The notes below the pieces were generated by a model. That model worked only from the letters and a program-made list of their open reading frames with translations. It did not search any database and was not told where the DNA came from. This document shows positions 54,699-63,478 of a DNA stretch of 64,000 nucleotides, piece by piece. Source of the DNA: Fidelibacterota bacterium (lineage in GTDB: Bacteria; Fidelibacterota; Marinisomatia; SCGC-AAA003-L08; GCA-2689995); contig NZIV01000031.1 of the NCBI GenBank assembly GCA_002689995.1, positions 40,521-104,520 on the forward strand, given 5' to 3'. Positions within the stretch are counted from its first letter, which is position 1. Each line of letters opens with the position of its first letter. The translations under genes and the position numbers were made by a program.

Positions 54699-55803
54699 TT
54701 GTTTAGAAATAAAAAGTATTTTAGTTATTGATAATAATTTACCTTACCTATTGAATGATATTAATTTTCGAGTTGGAGGTGCTTCCGTTCAAACGCTAAG
54801 CTGGATTCGTGGATTCGAAGAGTTAGGCTATAAAATTTTTATTGGCTCTCCTGTTTGTCTTGAAAATAAAAGTAAATATAAAATCTTCGACACAGGTAGA
54901 TATTATCACGGTAATCCTATAATTAAAGCTTTTATGTTACTTTATAAATCCTTAATTATGATTTTCATAATAAAACCAAATTTTATTTATATAAGCACCC
55001 CTTGTTGGATTAATATTTTCATTATATTTTCATCATTTTTCAGTCATTCAAAGGTAATTCAGCGAATCTCAAATGATAACTTAGTTGATAATCGTTCTAT
55101 AGAAAAGTTTGGGAAAAAGAAGAATTTAATCTACAAGTGGACTTTGAAAATGGCCTCCCTTATTCTTTGTCAGAATGAATATCAATATACAGTAATTAAA
55201 AAACAGTATCCTGAAAAGAGAATAATGAAATTAACTAATCCCTTTTTTTTTGAAAGAAGAGGAAGAGTTTTATCAGACCGGTCCTATGTAGCATGGGTTG
55301 GTTTATTTCAATATCAAAAAAATATGCCAGCTTTGTTGAAAATAGTGAAAGAATTACCTCATATTAGCTTTAAAATTGCTGGAGAACAGTATGAAAATAT
55401 TGATGAGGATACTAAAGAAGCTATTATTTGTTTAGAAAAGCAAAAAAATGTAAAGTTTGTTGGCTTAGTCTCACGACCAAAGATGGCATCTTTTTTATCT
55501 CAAGCATCATGTTTATTAAATACTTCTTATTATGAGGGCTTTTCAAATACATTTCTAGAGTCATTTTCTGTTAATACTCCGGTTGTGACAAGAAAGATAA
55601 CAGACCCCGATAATATTATAAAAAATTATAAATTAGGCATCGTCGTTGATAATTATTTAGAGATTCCTAAAGCTATAAAAAGTATTATTTCTAATAGTCA
55701 AGATTACAGTCATTTGACTGCTTACTTAAAAAAAAATCATCAACCTAAAATAATAGCTAAACAGCTTATATGTAAAATAGAAAAACATTTTAAAATTGAT
55801 TAG
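54688..55803 (+). CDS. Glycosyltransferase, GT4-like (GT-B fold)
   Basis: The ORF track begins at 54643, but those 15 residues lie inside the polymerase gene. I prefer the TTG at 54688, giving MKSNCLEIKSILVIDNN and an 11-nt overlap. The C-terminal half contains VAWVGLFQYQKNMPALLKI and YYEGFSNTFLESFSVNTPVV, the E-x7-E region of GT4 enzymes. At about 371 aa it is a normal length. It closes the block before the 436-nt spacer. Confidence 0.85.
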   Translation: MKSNCLEIKSILVIDNNLPYLLNDINFRVGGASVQTLSWIRGFEELGYKIFIGSPVCLENKSKYKIFDTGRYYHGNPIIKAFMLLYKSLIMIFIIKPNFIYISTPCWINIFIIFSSFFSHSKVIQRISNDNLVDNRSIEKFGKKKNLIYKWTLKMASLILCQNEYQYTVIKKQYPEKRIMKLTNPFFFERRGRVLSDRSYVAWVGLFQYQKNMPALLKIVKELPHISFKIAGEQYENIDEDTKEAIICLEKQKNVKFVGLVSRPKMASFLSQASCLLNTSYYEGFSNTFLESFSVNTPVVTRKITDPDNIIKNYKLGIVVDNYLEIPKAIKSIISNSQDYSHLTAYLKKNHQPKIIAKQLICKIEKHFKID

Positions 55804-56239
55804 GAATTTGTGTTTTTAAACTTTTAACTTTTAAAAATTATTTGTTTTATTACTCACTATTTTATTTTTGATATGAAATTGGGTGAATATTGAAAAAAAT
55901 ATATATTTGAAAGGAATTTTATTTCATTTATTTCCGATTAATATTTTAATATAATTTGATATAAATTTGAGATAACTGTAGATATAAAAATTGAAGTTTT
56001 TACATATAAATATACTTAGAAATAATATTTTAAAAACATTAAAGCTAGTAATAATCTAAATCTGAATATTCTATTAATGAAGGTTTACTAATAGTACAGG
56101 TAAGTATTATAATAATAAATATCATAGTTAATTGCATTATGATGAGAACTTCAATATAAATCATTAAAAATATAAAAAGTCTAAACTAGATTTTTTCTTG
56201 TAATTTTTTAAAATAGAGAGCTAGAAATAAAAATATATT
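55804..56239. other. Long AT-rich non-coding spacer within the polysaccharide locus
   Basis: No ORF with support is present in these 436 nt, which are more AT-rich than the flanking genes. It separates two glycosyltransferase blocks read in the same direction. It may hold the promoter of the second block. Near its end, at 56174-56196, there is a hairpin followed by T residues. No repeat or tRNA was seen. Confidence 0.6.
56174..56196 (+). terminator. Weak hairpin with T-run in the spacer (terminator or attenuator)
   Basis: AAAAAGTCTA pairs with TAGATTTTTT (one G-T wobble) around an AAC loop. The right arm itself is the T-run. With a single G-C pair the stem is weak. It lies 43 nt before the next gene start. 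Confidence 0.3.
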
Positions 56240-57352
56240 TTGAGAAAAATTAAAATTTTATTTTTTATAGGTAATCTTTGCTATGGTGGTAAAGAAAGAA
56301 GATTAATAGAGCTTATAGCAGGTTTGAAAAATAAATCTAATGTAGATATCCTGCTTGTTCTTGCATTTAATCAAATCGATTATGAGTATTTTTTTGATAT
56401 TGGAATTAAATTTATTTCTATTGACAAAAAACCTAAAAGTAAAAGTATAAAAGTATTTTTTCAATTAAATAAAATAGTTAGAGAGTATAAACCTAATTTG
56501 ATTCATACTTGGGGAAGTATGCAAACTTTTTATATGATACCAATAGCTTTAATGAATCAAATTAATTTAATAAATAGTCAGATTACAGATGCGCCACCAC
56601 ACATAAAAAAACTATCCTATAAGAATTTTCTTAATAAAATTAATTTTAGGTTTTCAGATATTAATTTGTCTAATTCTTATGCTGGTTTAAAAGCTTATGG
56701 AGTATCAACCTCAAATAAATCTAGAGTTATTCATAATGGTTTTGATTTTAAGAGAATATCTAATCTTACTAAACCAATAGATGTTAGAAATCACTTTCAA
56801 ATAAAAACAAAATATGTAATTGGAATGGTCGCATCTTTTTCAGAAAAAAAAGATTATACAACATATATTGATTCCGCAATTTCAATTTTATCAATAAGGA
56901 ATGATGTTACCTTCTTGTGTGTGGGTGCTGGGAATGATAAGCCATTTATAAGAAAGATTCCAGAAACTTTTAGAAATAAAATAAAGTTTCTTAGTAGACA
57001 AGAAAAAGTAGAATCAATTATGCGTATTTGTGATATTGGGGTATTGACGTCGAATCCAATTACGCACGGCGAAGGAATATCTAATGCTATTATGGAGTTT
57101 ATGGCTCTTTCTAAACCTGTAATAGCTTCTGATAATGGTGGTACCTCAGAGATTATAAAAACAAACGTCACAGGCTTTATTATTCCTAATAGGTCTAAAC
57201 AGAAATTAGAAGAAAAAGTTTTAGTTTTATTAAATAATTCTGATAAAAGAAAAGAAATGGGGAATGCAGGTATTGAGAGAATAAAGAATAAATTTAACAT
57301 TGGTAATATGGTAAATAGCTTCTTAGAACTATATAATCATTTAAGTACATGA
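56240..57352 (+). CDS. Glycosyltransferase, GT4 family
   Basis: This 370-aa protein has a Gly-rich N-terminus (FFIGNLCYGGKERRLIELIAGL, shortened) typical of GT4 enzymes. Its C-terminal half has GMVASFSEKKDYTTYI and HGEGISNAIMEFMALSKPVIA with the EX7E motif, followed by NGGTSEII. The start is TTG. It overlaps the next glycosyltransferase gene by 4 nt (ATG ATG after GTAC). Confidence 0.9.
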   Translation: MRKIKILFFIGNLCYGGKERRLIELIAGLKNKSNVDILLVLAFNQIDYEYFFDIGIKFISIDKKPKSKSIKVFFQLNKIVREYKPNLIHTWGSMQTFYMIPIALMNQINLINSQITDAPPHIKKLSYKNFLNKINFRFSDINLSNSYAGLKAYGVSTSNKSRVIHNGFDFKRISNLTKPIDVRNHFQIKTKYVIGMVASFSEKKDYTTYIDSAISILSIRNDVTFLCVGAGNDKPFIRKIPETFRNKIKFLSRQEKVESIMRICDIGVLTSNPITHGEGISNAIMEFMALSKPVIASDNGGTSEIIKTNVTGFIIPNRSKQKLEEKVLVLLNNSDKRKEMGNAGIERIKNKFNIGNMVNSFLELYNHLST

Positions 57353-58413
57353 TGAAAATATCTTTAAACTGCAAGCTTGATTCGGTAGGTGCTTTTGGAT
57401 TTATAAAGCCAATTTCAGATATTAAAGAAATTGATAGGATTGATGTTTTTAGAGACTCAGAAGCCCTTAAATGTAAAAAAGTAATCTATCACGCTTCATT
57501 TAAGAATCAGAATAATTTTATTGGCCATATAAGTAAACTAGTTAAAATGTTTATAACTTTAAATAAGCGATATGAACTTTTTATTGGTATTTATGAAATT
57601 CCACATGGTTTATTTGCTTATATTATGGGAAAGATATACGGGGTTCCAGTAGTTATTTCTATAATAGGTAATCCTTCTTATTCAAAAGTGCGAACTAGAA
57701 TTCGTGAAAAAATTACGTATTTCATGTATAAGCGTATTCAAGCAATAACTGTGACTGGTAGTAAATCAAAACAAGTAGTTGTAAATAATGGTATTCCAAA
57801 AAATAATGTGTATGTATTACCTAATTCAATAGATGTAGAGAGATTTACACCTAATAAATTGATTAAGAAAGAGTTCGATTTGATTAGCTTGGGTAGGTTA
57901 AGTCCTGAAAAAGAATTAAAAAATTTATTAAGAATAGTAGTATCGCTAAAATTAAAACGGCCTGATATTAGGGTAGCTATTGCTGGTAAAGGTCCAGAAT
58001 TAGAAAAATTAAAAGAATATATTTTCAAAAATAAATTAACTGATAATATAAATTTATTAGGCTTTGTAGATAATATTGTTGAATTCTATAATAAAGGTAA
58101 AATATTCGTACTAACCTCTAGTACTGAAGGTCTGCCTAGAACGGTAATAGAAGCTATGGCATGTGGTATTCCATGTGTAGCATCAAAGGTAGGTGATTTA
58201 GAAGATCTAATTGAAGATGAAGTTAACGGTCATTTAATAAATGATTATAAAGATTTGGACAGATATGCAGAAAAAATCGATAGATTATTAAGTAATGAGT
58301 CTGAATATCAATTAATGTCAAATAAATCAATAAAGGAAATTAGAAAAAACTATTCATATAGTGCTGCTACAAAAGTATGGAACAATATAAAGGACAAAAT
58401 TGGAGGTCAATAA
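57349..58413 (+). CDS. Glycosyltransferase, GT4 family
   Basis: This 354-aa protein has the GT4 C-terminal domain: DLISLGRLSPEKELKNLL, VAIAGKGPELEKLK, and STEGLPRTVIEAMACGIPCVA with an intact EX7E motif. The N-terminal acceptor half is unusual and short (ISLNCKLDSVGAFGFIKP). It ends in a Gly-Gln directly before the TTG start of the LegB-like gene. Confidence 0.9.
   Translation: MMKISLNCKLDSVGAFGFIKPISDIKEIDRIDVFRDSEALKCKKVIYHASFKNQNNFIGHISKLVKMFITLNKRYELFIGIYEIPHGLFAYIMGKIYGVPVVISIIGNPSYSKVRTRIREKITYFMYKRIQAITVTGSKSKQVVVNNGIPKNNVYVLPNSIDVERFTPNKLIKKEFDLISLGRLSPEKELKNLLRIVVSLKLKRPDIRVAIAGKGPELEKLKEYIFKNKLTDNINLLGFVDNIVEFYNKGKIFVLTSSTEGLPRTVIEAMACGIPCVASKVGDLEDLIEDEVNGHLINDYKDLDRYAEKIDRLLSNESEYQLMSNKSIKEIRKNYSYSAATKVWNNIKDKIGGQ
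58402..58407 (+). promoter_or_regulatory. Strong Shine-Dalgarno site supporting a TTG start
   Basis: GGAGGT ends 6 nt before the TTG at 58414, inside the last codons of the previous gene. It is one of the clearest SD sites in a window where many starts have none. It fixes the LegB-like start at the TTG. Confidence 0.7.
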
Positions 58414-59400
58414 TTGACAAAAGTTTTAGTAACAGGTGCCGATGGTTTTATTGGAAGCCATTTAGTAGAAGAATTGGTACGAAAAGGTATGAAAGTAAGA
58501 GCATTTATATATTATAACTCTTTTAATACATGGGGTTGGATTGACTCCTTAGCTGAATATATTAAAAGTGAAATTGAAATATTTACAGGAGATATACGAG
58601 ATCCGAATGGTGTACGAATTGCGATGGATGGATGTGACATTGTTTATCATTTGGCAGCATTAATTGCAATTCCATTTAGTTATCATTCTCCTGATAGCTA
58701 TGTTGATACAAATATCAAAGGTACTCTTAATGTACTCCAAGCTGGTAAAATTTTAAATACAAAACGTATTCTAATCACTTCCACTTCAGAGGTTTACGGG
58801 ACGGCTCAATTCGTACCAATTACAGAAGAACATCCTTTTCAAGGGCAATCTCCTTATAGTGCTACAAAAATTGCAGCAGATAGATTGGCTGAATCGTTTT
58901 ATCGTTCTTTTGATTCGCCTATTACTATTGTAAGACCTTTCAATACTTATGGTCCGCGGCAATCTGCTAGAGCGGTAATCCCAACAATTATTTCTCAATT
59001 ACAAAATGGATTAGAAAAAATCAAACTTGGAGATTTATCTCCAACAAGAGATTTTGTTTTTGTCAAAGATACCGTTCAGGCTTTTATTAAAATTGCTAAA
59101 TCAAACAAAACCATTGGTGAAGAAATAAATATTGCAACTCAATCTGAAATTTCTATCGGAGAATTGGCATCTGAAATAATCAGTCAAATTAATCCAAATG
59201 CAAAAATTGAATGTGACCAAATACGATTGCGTCCAGAAAAAAGTGAAGTAAATCGTCTTTTTGGTTCAAATAAAAAAATTAAAGAACTAACAGATTGGAC
59301 TCAAAAATATTCGTTAGAAAAAGGGCTAAGCCAAACAATTGAGTGGTTTGGGAAAAAAGAAAATTTAATAAAATATAAATCAGGTATCTATAATGTCTAA
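58414..59400 (+). CDS. legB: NAD-dependent sugar-nucleotide 4,6-dehydratase, LegB-like
   Basis: This 328-aa SDR begins TGADGFIGSHLVEELV, with FIYYNSFNTWGWIDSL, a stretch I associate with LegB (the GDP- or UDP-GlcNAc 4,6-dehydratase of legionaminic acid synthesis). Catalytic STSEVYGTAQ and YSATKIAADRL are present. If correct, it makes the 4-keto-6-deoxy intermediate for an aminotransferase not seen in this window. A PtmE-like nucleotidyltransferase gene follows, overlapping by 8 nt. A non-specific NDP-sugar epimerase is the alternative. Confidence 0.82.
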   Translation: MTKVLVTGADGFIGSHLVEELVRKGMKVRAFIYYNSFNTWGWIDSLAEYIKSEIEIFTGDIRDPNGVRIAMDGCDIVYHLAALIAIPFSYHSPDSYVDTNIKGTLNVLQAGKILNTKRILITSTSEVYGTAQFVPITEEHPFQGQSPYSATKIAADRLAESFYRSFDSPITIVRPFNTYGPRQSARAVIPTIISQLQNGLEKIKLGDLSPTRDFVFVKDTVQAFIKIAKSNKTIGEEINIATQSEISIGELASEIISQINPNAKIECDQIRLRPEKSEVNRLFGSNKKIKELTDWTQKYSLEKGLSQTIEWFGKKENLIKYKSGIYNV

Positions 59401-60097
59401 AAGAGCAATTATTTTGGCGGGTGGAAAAGGAACTAGATTGAAACCTTATACAGTTACATTACCAAAGCCACTTGTTCCAATTGGAGATAAATCTATTCTA
59501 GAAATAATAATTAAGCAGCTTATAGATAATGGATTTAATCATGTCACTATTACAATAAATCATTTAGCTGATATTATAAAAGCTTTTTTTGGTGATGGTT
59601 CTAAATGGAATATTAAAATTGATTATTCTTTGGAAGAAATACCCTTGAATACTATGGGACCATTAAAACTAATTAACGATTTACCTCAGAATTTTTTAAT
59701 AATGAATGGAGATGTACTAACAAATCTTAATTTTAGTGAGTTATATAAATATCATGTTGAAAATAAAAACATTTACACTATATCATCTTTTAAAAGAAAA
59801 CATAAAAATGATTATGGTGTATTAAAAATAAATGATAATGGGTATTTAGTTGATTTTCATGAAAAACCTATTACTGAATTTATTGTGAGTATGGGTGTTT
59901 ATATGGCAAATAAGGAAATCTTAAATTATATACCTGAAAACCAAGCTTACGGCTTTGATCATTTAATGCTTGATTTAATAAAAAGAGGTAAAAATGCAAG
60001 TGTAAAAAGTTTTGACGGTTATTGGTTAGATATTGGTAGGCCGGATGATTATGCTAAAGCCTGCAAAGATATTGATAAATTATCTTTGAATGATTAA
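59393..60097 (+). CDS. Sugar-phosphate nucleotidyltransferase, PtmE-like without CBS domains
   Basis: This 234-aa protein begins AIILAGGKGTRLKPYT and carries LPKPLVPIGDKSI; later IMNGDVLTN has the metal-binding Asp and YWLDIGRPDDY closes the fold. In the Campylobacter legionaminate pathway PtmE makes GDP-GlcN(Ac) as the LegB precursor. The present protein lacks the N-terminal CBS pair of PtmE. The NDP specificity is not readable. It overlaps both neighbours. Confidence 0.85.
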   Translation: MSKRAIILAGGKGTRLKPYTVTLPKPLVPIGDKSILEIIIKQLIDNGFNHVTITINHLADIIKAFFGDGSKWNIKIDYSLEEIPLNTMGPLKLINDLPQNFLIMNGDVLTNLNFSELYKYHVENKNIYTISSFKRKHKNDYGVLKINDNGYLVDFHEKPITEFIVSMGVYMANKEILNYIPENQAYGFDHLMLDLIKRGKNASVKSFDGYWLDIGRPDDYAKACKDIDKLSLND

Positions 60098-60953
60098 AGT
60101 AGCAATAACAGGAAGTCGTGGATTTTTAGGAAAACACTTAGTTAGTAGGCTGAAGAATACTTACAATTCTATTAAGATTATTGAAATAAATTTTGATCTT
60201 GGATACGATTTACTGGATAAAGATAGCTTGAATTCTATAAAATTCTTTGATGTTTTAATACATCTTGCAGCAAAATCTTATGTCCCTGATTCTTTTCGAA
60301 ATCCGAGAAGTTTTTACAAAACAAATGTTTTGGGTACTTTAAATGCCTTAGAGCTTTGTAGAAAATTTAATGCTAAAATGATTTTTACAAGTTCTTACGT
60401 TTATGGATCTCCTATTTATTTACCAATTAATGAGGTACATCCATTACGTGCATTCAACCCTTATGCACAATCTAAATTAATTGCAGAAGATTTATGTCAT
60501 GCTTATAATCGTGATTTTGATATTCCTTCAGTTATATTTAGACCATTTAATATTTATGGTAAAGGGCAAAAGGAGCATTTTTTGATACAAAGTATTATTA
60601 ATCAAGCAAAAACAGGCAAAATAATGCTTAAAGATTCCAGGCCCAAAAGAGATTATATATATATAGATGATATTGTAAGTGCCTATATCAAGGCAATAAA
60701 TTACAGTTTTAATGGAGTTGAGGTGTTTAATTTAGGTTCTGGAGTTAGTACTTCTATAAAAGGATTAACCAAAATATTTTTAAAACATATTGATAATGAT
60801 TTTACTATTAAATTTTCAGAAGAAAGAAGAAAAAATGAAGTATTAGAAACACTAGCAGACATTAAAAAAGCTCAAAATTTATTAGAATGGGAGCCCCTCA
60901 TTTCTATTGATGAAGGTATCTCACGCATAATAAAAGAAGATAAATGTCAATAA
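60090..60953 (+). CDS. NAD-dependent epimerase/dehydratase (extended SDR)
   Basis: This 287-aa protein has the Gly motif TGSRGFLGKHLV, catalytic FTSSYVYGSP and YAQSKLIAEDL, and RDYIYIDDIV. It is short for the class. The reaction could be epimerisation, dehydration or reduction of an NDP-sugar, and context does not decide. It overlaps the nucleotidyltransferase gene by 8 nt and the following gene by 10 nt. Confidence 0.87.
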   Translation: MIKVAITGSRGFLGKHLVSRLKNTYNSIKIIEINFDLGYDLLDKDSLNSIKFFDVLIHLAAKSYVPDSFRNPRSFYKTNVLGTLNALELCRKFNAKMIFTSSYVYGSPIYLPINEVHPLRAFNPYAQSKLIAEDLCHAYNRDFDIPSVIFRPFNIYGKGQKEHFLIQSIINQAKTGKIMLKDSRPKRDYIYIDDIVSAYIKAINYSFNGVEVFNLGSGVSTSIKGLTKIFLKHIDNDFTIKFSEERRKNEVLETLADIKKAQNLLEWEPLISIDEGISRIIKEDKCQ

Positions 60954-62266
60954 GAAATCTATTTACAGAGAAAATGATTTTACCATTTAGTGATGTCATT
61001 TCAAGTAAGAATATTTCATCATCCTTAAAGTTTTTAAGGGAAAGTCAAAAGTGGACAGCAGATGAAATAAAAAATTTCCAAAACAAAAAGTTACGTCAAC
61101 TAATAAATCATTCTTACAATAATGTACCATACTACAATGAATTATTTAAAAAAATAAGCCTTCTCCCATCTGATATTAAAACTATAGAAGATTTACAGAA
61201 ATTACCAATTCTTACAAAAAAATCAATTAAAGAGAATATAGCTAATGGTAAATTATTAGCTTCTAATTTTAATAAACGAGTTTTTTTAAAAAACAGTTCT
61301 AGTGGTTCTACTGGAGAGCCATTGCAGTTTTACGAAACAGCAACTTCTTATGGTATGAACATAGCCGCTAATTTAAGAGGTTGGTATGGTATGGGTTATC
61401 GTCTAGGAGACTGTTATGTGAAACTTAGCGTTAATCCAAGAAGCAGTAAGGTTAAAAGAATACAAGATTATGTTAATAATTGCTTGTATTTTTCAAGCAA
61501 AGGAGTTAATGACCACGACATTATACGTTTTTTAGAATTAATTAGAAAATGGAAGCCAAAGATCTTAAGAGGTTATCCTTCAACTTTAAGTGTAATAGCC
61601 AATTATATTATAAATAATAATATAGAAATAACTGGGATTTCAGCTATAAATACTACTGGTGAAATTCTCTTTGATGAGATGAAAATAAGTATGGAAAAAG
61701 CATTTTGTACAAAAGTATTCGATTCCTATTCTGGAGAGGGAGGAGCAACTATGTTTCAGAATAATGAAGGAGTATATCATATTGCACATGAATATGCAAT
61801 TACAGAATTAATTAATGTTTCTAAAGGGAGTTTAAATACCAGTATAGGAGAAGTTATCACAACAGATTTATGGAACTATGCTAATCCTTTTATTAGATAT
61901 GCTGTGAATGATAAAGTTGAAGTATATAAAAGCAATGATACTAAACCAATGATTGCAAAAAAGATATTAGGACGAAATGTTGATATGTTGAAAACACCAA
62001 AAGGCAAGGTCCTTATAGTTCATTTTTTTACAGGATATTTTGAGTGGATTTCAACGGTAGATCAGTTTCAAATTAGACAAGACTCTCCAAAAGATTTTAT
62101 TTTAAGTTTAGTAGTCAATGGTTCTTTTACTAGCTTTGAAGAAAAAAAGATATTTGATTATGTTCAAAACTATATAGGTGAGGATGCTATTCTTCATTTG
62201 AATATCACAAAAGAAATTCCCGTTCAGAAGAATGGTAAAACTAGGTTTATGTTAAAAAATTTTTAA
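60944..62266 (+). CDS. PaaK/CapK-like adenylate-forming enzyme
   Basis: This 440-aa protein has the adenylation loop NSSSGSTGEPLQF, YSGEGGATMFQ, ATP-contact AVNDKVE and a C-terminal lid with VQKNGKTRFM. It resembles phenylacetate-CoA ligases and CapK proteins found in capsule loci. It would activate a carboxylic acid as an acyl-adenylate for transfer to CoA or to a sugar amine. It sits directly before an SHMT-like gene, a combination that I do not recognise from a characterised pathway. Confidence 0.88.
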   Translation: MSIRNLFTEKMILPFSDVISSKNISSSLKFLRESQKWTADEIKNFQNKKLRQLINHSYNNVPYYNELFKKISLLPSDIKTIEDLQKLPILTKKSIKENIANGKLLASNFNKRVFLKNSSSGSTGEPLQFYETATSYGMNIAANLRGWYGMGYRLGDCYVKLSVNPRSSKVKRIQDYVNNCLYFSSKGVNDHDIIRFLELIRKWKPKILRGYPSTLSVIANYIINNNIEITGISAINTTGEILFDEMKISMEKAFCTKVFDSYSGEGGATMFQNNEGVYHIAHEYAITELINVSKGSLNTSIGEVITTDLWNYANPFIRYAVNDKVEVYKSNDTKPMIAKKILGRNVDMLKTPKGKVLIVHFFTGYFEWISTVDQFQIRQDSPKDFILSLVVNGSFTSFEEKKIFDYVQNYIGEDAILHLNITKEIPVQKNGKTRFMLKNF

Positions 62267-62268
62267 AG

Positions 62269-63462
62269 ATGAAAAATAAATTAAAGAATATATTCAATAA
62301 TCATACGAAGTTGCGTCAGGAAAGTATAAATCTTTTACCTTCCGAAAATGCTATCAGTCCACATGCGAGAAAATATTTATCAAGTGATTTTGGTCAGAGA
62401 TATTATTTTAAGGCTCCTTTTTCAACTGGAAGTGGTATCTCTTATTCATACAGTGGTACAGATTATATTGAAGAAATGGTTTATTTAGGGGAAGAGATTA
62501 CTAAAGAAATATTCAGTGCAAGTTATGTTTCTTTATATCCTATTTCTGGACATCAGGCAAATTTAGCAGTTCTTTTTGCATTTACAAAGCCCGGGGATAG
62601 TATTATGGTTTTTGACACTGCGAATGGAGGTTATCCTGGTTTAGATAAAGATAAACTTCCAAAATATTTAAATTTAGATGTTCATTTTATTCAAGTAAAT
62701 CCAAAAAAACCCGAGTTTATTGATTATGAAAAAACATATCGTTTAATTGAAAAAATAAGACCTAAAATTGTAATTTATAGCTCTGCTCACACGTTATTTC
62801 CCATTGATGTTAAGGGTTTATCCAGTAAATGTCATGAAGTAGATGCTAAATTTATATACGATGGTTCACATCCATTAGGATTAATTGTGGGTGGGATTTT
62901 TCAAAAACCTTTATTAGAGGGAGCAGATGTTCTAATAGCAGGTACCCAAAAATCATTTCCTGGTCCTCAGGGAGGTTTGATCGCTACTAATAAGTACGCA
63001 AAAGAGTTAGAAAAAGTGAACCATTTTGTAATCATTGATAATCCTCATTTCCATCGTATTGCTTCATTAACAGCAGCTATGATTGAGATGAAAAAATATG
63101 GTAATGAGTATGCTCGACAAGTAGTAAGAAATACAAAGACCTTGGCAAGAGAACTCCATTCCCATGGATTTAACGTTAAATATGCAGAAAATAATTACTC
63201 AGAATCACATATGTTTAAGATTGAAGTAAATAATAATTATCTACGCCTCATAAAAAAACTTGAGGATATAAATATTATGGTTGATACTGCTGGCAGAATT
63301 GGTGTTGCGGAAATGACTAGATTTGGAATGAAAGAAGATGAAATGAAATCAATCGCTATGTTTATTGTTCAATCTGAGGGTTCAGTAGACATGGAATCTC
63401 TTAAGAAAAGAGTTATTACTTTTAAGAAAAAATTCAGTACCTTTCATTATTATAAATTTTGA
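62269..63462 (+). CDS. Serine hydroxymethyltransferase-like PLP enzyme (not the housekeeping type)
   Basis: This 397-aa PLP-fold protein resembles GlyA: INLLPSENAISPHARKYL, SGTDYIEEM, and the PLP Lys in AGTQKSFPGPQGG (GlyA usually has TTTTHKTLRGPRGG). A His replacing Thr/His details suggests altered substrate use. The N-terminus is shorter than the ~417-aa GlyA. Its position in a sugar locus suggests a role in making an amino-acid-like substituent, which is an inference. Confidence 0.85.
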   Translation: MKNKLKNIFNNHTKLRQESINLLPSENAISPHARKYLSSDFGQRYYFKAPFSTGSGISYSYSGTDYIEEMVYLGEEITKEIFSASYVSLYPISGHQANLAVLFAFTKPGDSIMVFDTANGGYPGLDKDKLPKYLNLDVHFIQVNPKKPEFIDYEKTYRLIEKIRPKIVIYSSAHTLFPIDVKGLSSKCHEVDAKFIYDGSHPLGLIVGGIFQKPLLEGADVLIAGTQKSFPGPQGGLIATNKYAKELEKVNHFVIIDNPHFHRIASLTAAMIEMKKYGNEYARQVVRNTKTLARELHSHGFNVKYAENNYSESHMFKIEVNNNYLRLIKKLEDINIMVDTAGRIGVAEMTRFGMKEDEMKSIAMFIVQSEGSVDMESLKKRVITFKKKFSTFHYYKF

Positions 63463-63478
63463 TAATTATTTTTTTAGC

